A stretch of DNA of 64,000 nt from Pholis gunnellus (Eukaryota; Chordata; Actinopteri; Perciformes; Pholidae): contig OU342809.1 in NCBI GenBank assembly GCA_910591455.2, positions 25,301,056-25,365,055 on the forward strand. The letters run 5' to 3'. Shown piece by piece: positions 25,432 to 37,957 of the stretch (positions are counted from its first letter, which is position 1; the number at the start of each line of letters is the position of its first letter). The notes under the pieces are model-generated. The model saw only the letters and a list, made by a program, of their open reading frames with translations, was not told the DNA's origin and searched no databases. Position numbers and translations under genes: made by a program.

Positions 25432-26721
25432 GGCGGAGTGGGGGAAAAAAGTGGCCCCGGAGTTACTGTCAGACCGGCCCACTCAATACACGGAGTGCTG
25501 CCCACTCAATGCATCGCACGTATCGACCAGTCAGTGGCCTACTTGGAAAAATACCCATACACTTACCATTATTTTGGATGATTACAAAGAAATTACATCA
25601 TATATGTTTTTTTTATAACATTTGGATCCACCAATTTGCCTGGATGGACACATGGAATAAAAGGATACTGGCTATTGTAACACTCCAAGGTAGGTATAGT
25701 TTGCTAGATGAATATACTTAACTCTGGGCTAGTATCAGATAGTTATACGTATAACTACAGAGCCTTAAGGAATGACTGTCAGCAGAGAAAGACCACACAA
25801 TAAAGAAACTGGAATCAGAGGGTAGAATTAGTACGAACTATATTGTAGAAATGAACAGAACAGAACATACGATGGGGTGTGAACATCAGTGGTATTGTCG
25901 GGGGGTGGACCTTTTCAGGGGAGAGACAGGCCGCTGGACTTTCGCTGTGGCTAACTTTCTGCAGCGAAATCACACCAAAAATGAACTGGATCCGGCTTAC
26001 AATCAAAAAGTATTTAATTAACATGAGAAGCTAGAACAGTTGCAAACAGAATTACTCTATAGATATCAATATGTCCCCAGCTCAGCTGGTCAACTACAGA
26101 GTGGTAATGGCGCGAACTGAAGCAAAAACCCTCTGGAACTATCCTATATTTAAAAGTCTCTGTCCGAAAATTCAAATGTCCAGTATCAGCCTCTGTGATT
26201 GGTCGAAATACAATAGCCTCTTCCTGGCTTTGGGCAGTTATCAGCTCAGTGTTTGGTTGAAGTCGTCCTTTTATTCACCACTAGGGGTGTTTATTAATTC
26301 TACTAAATAATGCTTTTAATGCTTAAATTCTTCACAGTATCAGTAGTGTTGCATGCTGGGTGTGTGAGTGTGTGTGTAGGGGTGTTGAAGGTGCATAACA
26401 AAACAATAAGTTAAGTAACAGAACCTAAACTAACTCTGCCGGCCCAGGTGCATTATAGTCACATGGTAATAAAAAACAATATCAGAATACTCATGTGTTA
26501 TTATTACCTCACTACATGAGTAGTTTTTGCAGCAGCTCACTCTTTTCTGCAACACCGTCTATGATTTTCTCACTGTCCAGCATCTGCAAAACATCTGTCT
26601 GAGTAGCCATCAACATAAAAGCCTCCAGGTGCTGTTGAGAGAGTGAGCTCTTGAGCCTGTTTTTGATATATTTCAGCATCGAAAAGCTTCGCTCGCATGC
26701 TACCTGTGTGACAGAGAGGGT
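25432..26721 (-). pseudogene. hAT transposon remnant with dimerisation-domain coding
   Basis: At 25432 CAGAGGCGGAGTGG resembles the terminus of a hAT family. On the minus strand, 26721 down to a stop at 26512-26514 stays open for 69 codons and reads VACERSFSMLKYIKNRLKSS, then LSQQHLEAFMLMAT and KSELLQKLLM. This is the hAT C-terminal dimerisation signature (xxERxFSxLKxIKxRL...). Upstream coding is missing or shifted, since a longer frame in another phase overlaps it (26570-26806). The catalytic core is not visible, so it is a remnant. The stretch between the two pieces is unassigned. Confidence 0.6.
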
Positions 26722-26849
26722 AAGCAGCCTGCTTTACGTTTTGGTGCCGGTGCCATGCTGCCGGCTCGCGCACAAAAACCGCTTCGTCTGCGAGTGAGTG
26801 ACGCAAGTCTTGAGTAGGCTAGAGTGATTGACATTTAACACCTAAAACA

Positions 26850-28250
26850 AAGTTGTTGTTTTTTTTTTAATAATTGATTTATTTAAAAGGGACCATGTAC
26901 AGTTACAACATAAATGTCACCATTCGATGCACTGTACCAGATTGTAGCTTAAGCTAATTTGCATCTGCAGTCCCTTGGCAGGTCAAACAAGTACAAGACA
27001 ATAACACAGTAAAAGGAAAAGACATAATCCAAAGATATACCATAAAAAACATAGACACTCAATACAACACTACACACAAATAGCACATCAAAAATTAATG
27101 TTTGTCAATAAAATCAAGTCAAAAAGACGACAAGAATTGTGTGCAGTGTTGTGCAGCTTTTAAAATACTTTTTAAGTTGGATTTAAAAGTGCTAATAGAG
27201 CTGCAGCTCCTCACACCTTCAGGCAAAGGGTTCCACTGATGTGTTGCTTTAACAGAGAAGGCTGATTGTCTAAAAGTAGTGCGGCGAAATGGTATTTTAC
27301 AATCTCGTGTAGAGGATATTCTTGCTGATCTAATGGAAGTTACTGAGCGAATGTATACAAAGTCACGGAGTGGAGGAGGGGCCAAACCATTTAGAAGTCT
27401 ATAGACCAGGCACAAATTTGAGAACAATCTAAAATTGTCAAAGCTCAGTAGATTGTGCTTCTCCAATACCCTACAATGGTGAAAGTGCAACGGCCTTTTT
27501 GCATTTTTATTGTTTGCTTATATGATGACTCGAGAGGTCTTATGGCTGTTCCACCAGCCTGCCCCCAACATGTAATGCAGTAGGACATATGGGAAAGGAT
27601 CATGGCATGCATAAATATCTTGGCTGCATTTAGAGAGAGACAGTTTCTGATGTGTCTAAAATTTGCTAGGTTGTATTTTATGGTTTTATGGTTTCTTAAA
27701 TGTCAAATTTTGATCTAGTATCACATCAAGATATTTAAAATCAGTAACTATTTCAAGCCTTTCTCCGTCGATGAGAATGTCAGCATCAGGAGGTTGTCTG
27801 ATGGTTTTGGAAAAAAACATCCCTTTTGTCTTATTTACATTTAGAGTCAGACATGATTGATCGAGCCAGTGTGTGATCCTTTCCAACGCAATTGTTAGCT
27901 TGGCAGCTGCTAACTCAGTTGTTTTTGCATGTGTATATACAACAGTGTCCTCCGCATACATTTGCAGTTCTACATCATGACACTGTTGAGGGAGATCATT
28001 AATATATAGACTAAATAATAGGGGAGCTAACACTGAACCTTGTGGAACACCCATTGTGCATTTCATGTTGCTGGACAGTGCGTCACCAATTTTAACACAT
28101 TGCTTCCTATTTGATAAATATGAAGACATCCATACCGGTGCTCTAGATGAAAAGTTGAATGTAGAGAGTTTCAATATTAACATGTCTTGATTGACTGTAT
28201 CAAAAGCTTTGCGTAGATCTAAAAATACAGCATCAACTACTCCAAGTTAG
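26850..28250 (-). pseudogene. CR1/L2-like LINE, 3' half of RT protein
   Basis: On the minus strand, 28250 to 27686 encodes RT motif A (VFLDLRKAFDTV), a GVPQGSVLAPLLFSLYINDL block and the catalytic box, then FKYLDVILDQNLTF. After a break, 27490 to 27119 encodes the post-RT domain (LVYRLLNGLAPPPLRDFV, FSVKATHQWNPLP) and ends at a natural stop at 27119. The 3' UTR runs to an A-rich tail at 26855 (poly-T on the plus strand). The catalytic YADD box reads YAED (27947-27958), which alone should disable it. The copy is 5'-truncated at 28250. Confidence 0.85.
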
Positions 28251-30979
28251 ACTGACGGAAGAGATTAGATGAGTAAAGAAGATGGAAACCATGAGTGTGA
28301 ATGCAGATCGCAAAGGAGTAGTATAAACCTCAGTCAGTGAGTATTGACTTCAGGTATGAGAGTAAATTTAACGTGTTCTGTGAAGCATAGAAGATAGTCG
28401 GGGCCGGCGATGTCAGAGGGAGGGCCGGTTGGTGATGGAGGTGGGCCGGTATTGATACTGATTTGGCTGTGATTTAACTGCAATAAACTGACAAAAAGGG
28501 ACTCCGAAATAACTACGTAATGCCGATTTGTCTGAATTCATGTTTTGTTAGTTTTGTTTGTTCTCTCCGTAAGACGACAAGCAAATCACTTTTAAAATAC
28601 TTGTTTTCTCAATGGAGCTCGGATTGATTGGGGCTAGGCTATGCTAACATTGTAGCAGCTCCATCAACACTCAACATAACGCCATCTAGACGTAAATACG
28701 ACAGCGTCTTTTTCATTGTTTGTACCATATGGTTTACACACACATGTATACACATAGTTCGGTCCGGTCTCTACTGTTATGAGGTATCGTAGAGCTCTGG
28801 GTGAACACAGACGGCTACAGTATTTGTTTCCTGATTCAACAACGGCAGGAAGTCAGTGATGAGAGGAGAAACATCTCAAAGCTGATAGGGCTATCGCACC
28901 ACATTTTTTCGCCGAAGTTGAAAAATTTCAACTTGCGATTCGACGTTTGACATCAATCACGCCGCACTAAACGCGCCTCGCCATTGCAAATTCCCGTCAC
29001 TCCAGTCTCATCGCAACTGTACATAGACTTTGTATGTTATCTACTCGCGCGAATAATTCGTGCCGCCTTTGGTGTGAACGCAGCATTAGAGGTAGAGCGG
29101 GTTGTCCACAAATCTGATGATTGGCAGACCCTACCTGGCTCCTCCAGTCCACATGTCCAAGTGTCCTTGACCTTGGTATATACTGAACCAAAAATTGCTC
29201 CTGCCATCGGTGTGTGTGAATTAATATTTAGCTTGGATGCTGATGGGCAGGTTGGCACCTTGCTTGGGGGCCTCTACCATCAGTGTATGAATGTGTGTGT
29301 GAATGGGTGACATGTAGTGTTGAAGATATGTAGAAAACTAGAGAGGCGCTATATAAATGCAACTCTATTTACCAGAAAGGAGGCTTCTGTGCATGCGCAA
29401 AGGAGAACGGGAGACAGAGGGAGACGTGTACAGGAGAGCGGAAGGACTCTTGTCCATACAGGCAGAAGAAGATGAGAAGGAAGAAAGAAATGAGACCTAT
29501 TGAAAGGCAGGATGGGAGAATAAAAAGAGAGAACAACAGAGTTTAATGAAAAGGGACATGTCGGAGAGAGGCAGTGCTAGAATGAAGTGAAGCGAAGGAG
29601 AAACTGATTCATGTGAAGCTGGCAGTCGGTATTTGTGAATTATTGATAAGTAGATCTCTTACATTATTGAACTGAGCTTGACCCTATGGCAGCAGGCATC
29701 AATCGAGAGGAAGAGAAAGGAAGTGTGAAAGAAGTAAAGAGAGAGGGGAAGGAATTGCCTCACAAAAGTCTGCCTGAGAGCAGGTAGTATTTTCCCATAT
29801 AGCGGCTAGTGTTTCCTGATCAGTGGATTTTCTTTCATCAGCTATTTATTTAGTTGGTCTACTTTTATTTGTCCCTTGATTGACACCACTTCCCCTAAGG
29901 TAGACAAATAAAAAGTTTCATTTTGCAAATGCTGAGTACTCACCATGGTTCATTACACTCACTACTGAACACAACACACAGGACCAGGCCTGCTCATAGA
30001 GCTTCCTGAGTAAGAATGGTTTGCTTGCAGGTGCAATCAGAGTAGAGACATCAAGAGAAACAGGAACTCAAAAGTAAGTATTGAGATCTCAGTGTACTTT
30101 CACTGATGTTGGATCATGTTCAATTCATCATAATCAGTAATGTATAACTGCTCCAAGACGTGCAGCTACTTTCAAAGAGATTGTGAACGTTGCAAATACC
30201 AACTCATGTTTTCTTTACACTCTGCACACACAATTGTGGCTTGAGTCAATTGCATTTCGGATACTTTTAATGGGAAGGCTGTGTCTGACATATCTACAGT
30301 AGTTATGAGGGGATCAATGAAAATACGGTCTCAGGGACAAAGTATATATATTGTGGTACTTTATTTGATCAGCATTCATTTTTAAAATAAAGTTCAACGC
30401 AAACTGTTACACAGTGTGTAATGGTCTGTCCAGCCAAGTTCTGTGGCCCTCCTCAACAATAAAGAAATAGCAAAGATTCAAAGAAAATGGTGATAAGTGA
30501 CTAATTGAGTTTTCATCATGTACGCTAAGCAGAACCAAGAATCTACAGTAGCTTTGTACCGTCCCTTACATAGTCCTGCATGCATCCAGTTTAGCAAATC
30601 CGCACCTGTCCGCACCCACAAAACTCAGAGCAAGGACCGTCCCGCTACCCACAATTATCTCCTCGTCAAATCCGAACGTACCTGACCTGTTAATATAAGA
30701 CCCGCCAAGTTCAATCACACAAACTGCTACATAGTCACTCTTCTATTAAAGTGCTTTATTTCATACTGTGGTTTAAGCTGGGTTCTCTACAGAAGCCCTG
30801 GAGGTAAGGGGAATTTGTGTGCCTGATTGATTTTGGTGGTCAAGGTCAAAGGTCAAATGTCACGCCCATCCAGTGGCTGTCTGAGGGGCAGAGGCGCAGC
30901 TTCATGCGATGGGGCACCAGCACGCAGAAACTACCCTTAAGAGCACTTCATAACATTTTCTCCACTGGAATTGAATCCT
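28251..30979. other. Intronic DNA with a SINE-like tail
   Basis: At 28395-28450 a GC-rich 'gggccggttggtgatggagg' patch may be a hAT end. At 29190-29370 a repeat tail ('cctctaccatcagtgtatga', 'gaggcgctatataaatgcaa') matches the SINE family at 4595 and 59225. The remainder shows nothing recognisable. Confidence 0.4.
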
Positions 30980-31945
30980 AGAGGATGTCTTATCACACTC
31001 AAGTGGAGGCCCGCATAGCTGCGTGCTTGGCTGACATCTCAAAGTGGATGACGACACCACCTCAAGCTCAACCTGGACAAAACCGAGCTACTGTTCCTCC
31101 CGGGAAAGGGTTGCCCGCACCGAGACCTGTCCATCACCATTGGCGATACTGTGGTGACGCCAACTCGGACTGCGAGGAATCTGGGTGTGACCCTGGATGA
31201 CCGACTGTCGTTCTCAGCAAACATCTCATCGGCGTCGGCCATCAGACCTCTGGAGCTTGTCCAGAAAGCTGCAGCTCGCCTGGTGTTCGATCTCCCCAAG
31301 TTCTCCCACACAACTTCCCTTCTCCGTGCTCTACACTGGCTCCCTGTAAGAGCTCGCATCCAGTCTAAGACTCTGATGCTAGCCTACAGGGCAGTGAAAG
31401 GAACAGCTCCTTCCTATCTCCAGGCCATGGTCAAGCCCTACACCCCCGCCCGACCACTTCTCTCTGCTGCCTCGGGGCGATTGGTTGCCCCGTCGCTCAG
31501 AGGTCCCTGCGGCCGATCGACCTGGTCACGGCTTTTCTCTGTCCTGGCCCCACAATGGTGGAATGAACTCCTCACTGACGTCAGGACAGCAGAGTCGCTG
31601 CCCATCTTTCATCAGGCTGAAAACTCACCTCTTCAAGAAGAACTACCCTGAGCCTTCCTCTTAGCACTTACTGTATTCATATTAGTTTGTTGCACTTATT
31701 GTATTCATACTAGTTTGTTGCACTTATTGTATTCGTATTAGTTCGTTGCACTTATTGTATTCCTCTGTTTCTGCACTGTACGTTTGCTCTGGTTTATGCT
31801 CTTAGATACTTGTTTAAAAAAGGGAGATGCACTTATGACTTCTGGTGACTAGTAGTTCTCTTGAATACCTATGTTGAATACACTTATTGTAAGTCGCTTT
31901 GGATAAAAGCGTCTGCTAAATGACTGTAATGTAATGTGATGTTAT
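30980..31945 (+). pseudogene. L2 LINE 3' end
   Basis: The plus strand encodes the C-terminal part of an L2-type LINE protein: RIAACLADISKWMTT, a shift into LKLNLDKTELLFLPGKG, then TRTARNLGVTLDDRLSFS, LELVQKAAARLVFDLP, LHWLPVRARIQSKTLMLAYR and a stop at 31649-31651. The 3' UTR contains a 28-bp tandem repeat (31665-31759). It ends in the diagnostic L2 tail 'aagtcgctttggataaaagc' and 'gtctgctaaatgactgtaat' (31890-31940). There is one frameshift near 31055. Residues between SSASA and IRPLEL appear deleted compared with the family. Confidence 0.9.
31665..31759. repeat. 28-bp tandem repeat in L2 3' UTR
   Basis: About 3.4 copies of a 28-bp unit beginning cacttattgtattcat and ending actagtttgttg, with single-base differences between copies. 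Confidence 0.85.
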
Positions 31946-32183
31946 CATATTTTCTTTACTGGAAGGACATTCAAGAGGACACTTCAAATTTGACAAAAAG
32001 TCCATTTGGATTTCAGGATGAACTGTTTACATTTTGGTGGTAAAAGATCAAGATCACAGTGACTTCATGTCCAACTTCACGGAATGCCTTGAGCAGATTT
32101 CTTCAAAATTGGTGCAAACATCCACTTGCATTAAAGATTGAACTGATTAGAATTTGGTGGTCAAGGTTTTTAGCCATAACAAA

Positions 32184-32485
32184 GGTTACAATATTGTAAC
32201 CCTTGTTCACAAGCAGAGCTCTTTATTGGACTCTATGGGAAATACTCTCCTTCAATCAAAAGCATGCATTCTCCCACACCAAAATGTGCAGAAGTGTAGA
32301 TGGCCAATCAGAGCGTACCTACCCAGATACGTTCAGACACCAGAGTATATTAGGCAGCACACATCACTGCTCAACATCCTACACCCTCATTAGCGAGTGT
32401 AGTAGTAGTGGCATAGTAGCAGCAGGGCCCCTATAGTAGAGGGCTCCACCTGTGCTTATAGATCTAGGGTTACAATATTGTAACC
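32184..32485. repeat. Twin 18-bp palindromes marking a diverged tandem unit
   Basis: The perfect palindrome ggttacaatattgtaacc occurs at 32184-32201 and 32468-32485, exactly 284 bp apart. Each is followed by related sequence, ending 'tattggactctatggga' in the first unit and 'tactggactctatgagt' in the second. This indicates two tandem, diverged copies of a unit starting at the palindrome. No gene is recognised. Confidence 0.7.
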
Positions 32486-35216
32486 TTCATTCTAACTCAC
32501 ACAGGTTGCAACCTTTACTGGACTCTATGAGTACAGTCGCTGGAGGCCAATTAATGTTTTCTCTGCCATAACAATGACCCAAGCACATTAATCCTGACAG
32601 GTTGGTCACGGGAGCCAACCTCTTTCTTAATAAGTAGGGGCCCTTAGCCAACCCAGGTAGTACATAACTGGAATGGGCACGGCCATGGCCTAACCGTACA
32701 GGGGTCAAAAAACAAGCAGTAGACACCCTACACACCACATCACCCGGTCGTCAAGGAGCATGGGAACATGTAGATGTATCATGCCAACAGGTGCAACACA
32801 ATAGAAACACATCCAACCCTTTTCAACAGTCCTGCGTCGGCCAAGCAAATTCATTATGTAGAAACGTACAGCAATAGTAGAGTAATATCAATCAGTTGTT
32901 ATAAATGCAATCAATACAGAATTAATTCAACAAAATTCTCTCCCAATCTTACTTCCCTAATGCTGCTATACTCACAACCTCGTTGGATTCTGAAGAACAG
33001 GGATGAAAGCAAAAAGGCAACAAATCCAAAATTCTCCTTAATGGACAACAGCTTCTCTGTCATAGGATTGATCTAGAAGAAGAAGAAGATTCTATTCAAC
33101 AGGCACCAAACCTCCATTTCAGCTCCTCTCAGGGAGCGAGGGTTTGGGTGTCTTGACTGGTTGTTGTTCTCAGCTTGAAGCTGTACTGTTGCACTCGATG
33201 AAGTCTTTATTCCTTCTCACAAATCCCATCTTAAAGTCCCTATTTGAACATCCTGCATTAGCTCACCAATAAGCTTGAGGCAGATCAGGTGATGTGATCA
33301 CCTTCACTAACACAAACAGGTCACTTGACCATGACATCAACCCCATTTCTAGTAAGTTCATGCCTAAGGTCATCTCCTCAGGACAACCTTGTTCAATGTT
33401 ATGCTGATCTGCTAAAGATTTTACTGATCTGTTAATCAAAACAACTATTCAAATTAAGGGAATTCACATTTTACCAGTCTTCTGCATCCGCTTGTCCCCC
33501 CCTACTGTACCTTTACTTACAGCTCTTTCATTTCCCTATTTGCTTAGTGCACAAAAATATCATAAAGGTCACAGAGGTTATTCAACTTGTATACTTGTTC
33601 ATGTCTTATTCTTATACATTTCATTATGAAATTCATTAATATATCAACTTTGTCAAAACCTGACTTGATTCAACACATTTGATTAATCATAAAACAATCA
33701 CATGAAAAGTCATATATTTGTTACTCATATATACTGAGTAAATAATGATTACAGGATAAATCACACATTTCTATTCATGTATATCCTTTCAATGACTATG
33801 ATCTCACTTACTTATTGTGTTACTTTTTAGCACTTTAAATCTCTGCTTCTATCTAACCACCATCTCCTCTTACTGCTGTCAATGGTTCCTCTTCTTCAAT
33901 AGGCCTTGACTCTTCTTTTGTTGTCAGCTATTCGTGCTGTAGTAATGACCAACTCTGGCTGTTCCTCCTTTTCCTCTGGATGTGAAATGGGCTTGTTGTG
34001 GTTCTTTCTCTGGTTCTGGTTCTTTTGTCTCTGGGCTTCTCTCCTTCTGGTTCAGTGTTTCCTCAGGACCTTTATCAGGGCAGTAATTTGGCCTTCTCCT
34101 CTTATTTAAATCTAGCATCAACGTCCTGTTTTACTGGGCTCGTTGACACACTTCATGTGTTAAAAATAAACGTATCAATAGTAAACACAAAACTCTAGGG
34201 CTACGTTTTGCTTTGAAGCTTTGTTATTATCTGTAGATGAAGAAATATATATTATTTATCATTCTGAATTCATGGCAGATAGAGGGAATCTATGAAGCAT
34301 AAGTTGGTAGTGAGCTGAGGTGCTTCACTGTGTAAAGAAAAAAATTATATTTCAGCATGAAAATCTCATCAAGTTTAGCTTTTATATGAATTGCATTTGC
34401 TCAAGCACTTTATGCATGGAGTTCCAGTCTTCTATGCTCTTTGTTTTCATGCAGTGCTTTTACCCACCACATCCTTTGAGGTGAATGACTTGCTGACTGA
34501 GCGCCTGGCAGACAGATTGCCTGACTTATTGGCTAACCCGCTGACTGGCCAGCCTACTTGCTGACTGCCTGTCTGATTGCTTTCTGGCTGTCTGACCAAC
34601 TGATTAACTAGTGTTCCCACCTTAATAGCAGGGAATCGATAGTGTGGCCCTACTCTGCAGAATGACAGATGGGCTCACTGCTGAATTGAGGACGAGGTGT
34701 TGGACAAATGCAAAATGTGTATATGTAAAAATGTAAATGTGTAAAAGTGTATATGCGTGCATACGTGAACGTAAAAGATTGTGGGAACAAGAATGTATAT
34801 GTGTGTTTGTATATGCTCTAACTCAGCTTCCAGACACTTGAAGCTGTACTCCTCCGGGAAGCCAAGAGGTGGAGCACAGACTTTTAAGTACACTTGTTGG
34901 AAGTCAGTCAGGAGGTCGTACACTTGGAGAAAGCCAACTCACTGGCTTTCAGCAGAGGGATTTTGACTATTGTAATGAATCTAAAGTTCCTCTACTGTAC
35001 CATATACAGTAAGAGCCAATCATCGAAGTCCGTACAATGAGTCCCTGCTGCTATAATGTTCCATTAGCAGCCTTCTGCAGCAGGCAGTGAAAAGGTTGAA
35101 AATGTCAAACCCAGTACTGCAGGACTGAAAGCAAAAGTTGTAGAGGATCAGTATATGTTGTGCATTGCAGAGAAAGGCTGCGAAGGTATTGGCCTCAAAT
35201 TGATTGGAACAGCTTT
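32486..35216. other. Intronic DNA, nothing firmly recognised
   Basis: The end of the second palindrome-led unit continues to about 32540. A GAA run lies near 33077-33090. At 34480-34605 a degenerate CTGACTG/CTGNCTG-rich patch looks like an old short tandem repeat. No exon or assignable transposon is seen. Confidence 0.4.
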
Positions 35217-35920
35217 TACAAGGTTACAAGGTTATTTTATTGTCATTGACGTAGTATCATCTGCCAACTTTACAATGAAGTTCTCCTCATGTCGGGGGTA
35301 GCAGTAGAGTACAGCGTGAACAGGAGGGGGCTCCAGTGTTCAACACTAGAGTGGAGTAGGTGTGGAGGCCAATCCAAACTGCATGGGGTCTGTTTGTGTT
35401 GTGGTTTTTAAGTGAGATACTCAAGTACAGAGTGCTTAGTTTACCAATCAGGTTCATGGAGGAGTGTTGAGGGCTGAGCTGAAATCAACAACAACATTCT
35501 GATGTAGTTGTTGCAATTTTAAGATGAGTGAGTGCTGAGTGGAGAGCAGTCGAGACAACATCCTCTGTGGATCTGTTGGCTCTGTATACAAACTGGTGAA
35601 GGTCCAGGCTGACTGGGATGTTGTTTTTGATGAGCTGGAGAACCAGTTTCTCAAAGCGCTTCATCAGAATGGGGCTGGGTCATTTAGACTGGACTCTGCA
35701 GACTTTTAGGTGTAGGGACGATGGTGTCTGTCTCGAAGCAGGTGGGAACACTCTCCTGTGACAGTGATATGATGCGAATATCAGTGATGATATAATTTAG
35801 CTGGTTGGTACATGTTCTTAGACCACAACCAGGAATGTTATCAGGCTCAGCAGCTTTACTCATACTCACTCTCATCAGGGTTTTCCTCACATCCTCTGAG
35901 GGTACTGACAGTTGGTTTAG
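35217..35920 (-). pseudogene. Rex1-like LINE fragment with internal deletions
   Basis: On the minus strand, from 35920, the reading is MSKAAEPDNIPGCGLRTC, then LSQESVPTCFETDTIVP, a NRSTEDVVSTALHSALTHL patch after a frame change, and a STLVLNTGAPS box where the RT would have a GAPQG motif. The catalytic box is absent. A 3' tail 'aataaaataaccttgtaacc' (minus strand) ends the copy near 35217. Confidence 0.75.
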
Positions 35921-36917
35921 ATAACAAATGTATTTATTAATTAACTAATTTCACAACAAATATTTTGGGCAACTTGGGGGTAGCCTGTCTGCCATTTGGT
36001 GCTGGGAGGTAGTGTAGATTAAGGATTTTTTCACTGAAAACAGCTGTATTTAACTTAAAATAATTCTGTTTATAGCGAAAGACAGCTGTAAAAACGTTAA
36101 AATGACCCGTGGGATTGACATACTCTTTGAGATGCTAACACCACTTACCCAATATGATTGATATGGCACCACATATCAGAAGACAATTAATACGTGCAAA
36201 TGATGAAAATACACACAACACATCAGTAGTTATTAGCAAAATACAATTCAGTCAGGAACACTCTCGTTATAGATTTTAACCATTTATTGCAACAAATGGA
36301 ATACAGTTAAACTTGGCGATAATGGCTCCGCTCTTTGAATGCTCCCCGGATTAGCCAGCAGCTACTGAGCTAAGACCGGGAGCACGAGCAATAACCCCCC
36401 TGGGTTTACAGGACAGAGGTACATTTTTTAAATACATTTCAAACATTTGCCAGAAGATGAACTAACAAAGAGGTGGAGGCTGGGGTGGAGGAGGCAAAGC
36501 TTCGCCAGCAGTGCGGTCTGTAGCAGCGTAGATGTAGAATGAATCAGTGAGAAGGAAGCCATATTTAAATAAACCTCCGTGAAGTGAGAGTGGGCTGTGA
36601 TTGGTGCGTGGCCGATCAGAAGCTATGATTCAATCGGCTGGCTGTCAGCTGGTTACAGCTGGGGCGTATAACTTCCGTGTCCTGCATGAATTTACGCTAG
36701 CTTCATTAGTTTAAAGTAAATGGCAAAATAGATGAATATGTAATAAAAGAATACCTGGATGTGAAGAATTAGCTGAAAACAGGAATATTAGCTGAATTAT
36801 ATATTAATGAGATCTTATGAGTTATCTTTGACTATAACGGATAAGAGGAAACAGTGAGCAGCAAAATAGCCATTGAACCAACATGGCACCACCATTTATA
36901 TGCATATATTAAGAATA
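35921..36917. other. Intronic DNA, nothing recognised
   Basis: No gene, RNA or assignable repeat is seen in this AT-rich stretch. Confidence 0.45.
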
Positions 36918-37286
36918 CAGGACTGTCTCAGAAAATTAGAATATTGTGATAATCCCCATACGTGTGATTTAGTTTACTGAACCAAGCTGAGTGTTTTTCA
37001 AGGCTCAGGAAACCCTTGCAGGTGTTTCGAGTTAATTAGACGATTCAAGTGATTAGTTGAATACCATACTAGTATACTTTTTCATGATATTCTAATATTT
37101 AGAGATAGGATATTTGAGTTTTCTTAAGCTGTAAGCCATAATCAGCAATATTAAAAGAATAAAAGGCTTGCAATATTTCAGTTGATTTGTAATGAATCCA
37201 GAATGCATGACATTTTTGTTTTTTTAATTGCATTACACAAAATAAAGAACTTTATCACAATATTCTAATTTTCTGAGACAGTCCTG
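36918..37286. mobile_element. mariner-like MITE, complete
   Basis: This 369-bp element has perfect 35-bp terminal inverted repeats beginning CAGGACTGTCTCAGAAAATT. It is flanked on both sides by the dinucleotide TA (36916-36917 and 37287-37288), the target site of Tc1/mariner transposases. It encodes no transposase, so it must have been mobilised in trans. The perfect repeats suggest a relatively young copy. Confidence 0.85.
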
Positions 37287-37288
37287 TA

Positions 37289-37834
37289 TGGGCAGGCATG
37301 ATTGCAGAAGAATTTAGATGCTGAACGATGCCATAATAGCAGATTCTGATAGCAGGCATCAAAATGAAAGTAGTACCAGTAGCACCAGTTATAACATGAC
37401 TTACGAAGGATTTAAGGCAAACTTAAAGAAGTATAGGCAGAGCCTGAATAATCAATATATTCATGTTTATTGTATAGAGCAGGTCAAGACGGAAGTCTAT
37501 ATGGACCCAACATGAGATTCCCCACAACGCTGCTGCTGCAACGAATGCCATTCCACTTGACAGATCATCAAGTGCTGCTGCATTGAATGTGATACCACAT
37601 GACAGAATAAAGTTACCATTGGCAGAAAGTTATAAATAGTAGTTATCTAAAAGAACACAATGAATAACAAATGAAGGAATAAGTAGAATACATCAACAGG
37701 AGGCCATCGTGCGATAGAATCGCGCCACTATGACGCCAAATCAGGCCGGGGTGTAAAGGGGGCTGGGCTAATAACCCATTCACCACTTCTTACCCACCTA
37801 CTCCTGACGGCCGTGCTCGGACTGCACACATCTT
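37289..37834. other. Intronic DNA, nothing recognised
   Basis: No recognisable feature. The 65-codon frame at 37318 shows no family resemblance. Confidence 0.4.
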
Positions 37835-37957
37835 TGAGGGAGGGAAGAGGAGAGAAAGAGGGGTGACATTCAGCCAAGGGCCCTGATTCAATTTGAACCA
37901 GGGCTGCTGAGATAAGACTCATGGTGCTCTACCATGTGAGCTATCTGGGCACCCCCA
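37835..37957 (-). mobile_element. tRNA-derived SINE
   Basis: The minus-strand head reads GGGTGCCCAGATAGCTCACA, with an A box TAGCTCACATGG and a decayed B box around GGTTCAAATTG. It continues into the 'gctgaatgtcacccctcttt' CT-rich body of the same SINE family as at 18428. A 17-T tract lies just beyond the head on the plus strand. Confidence 0.65.

Noticed and set aside
31039..31359. 106-codon minus-strand frame
   Set aside because: It is the antisense of the L2 LINE coding region.
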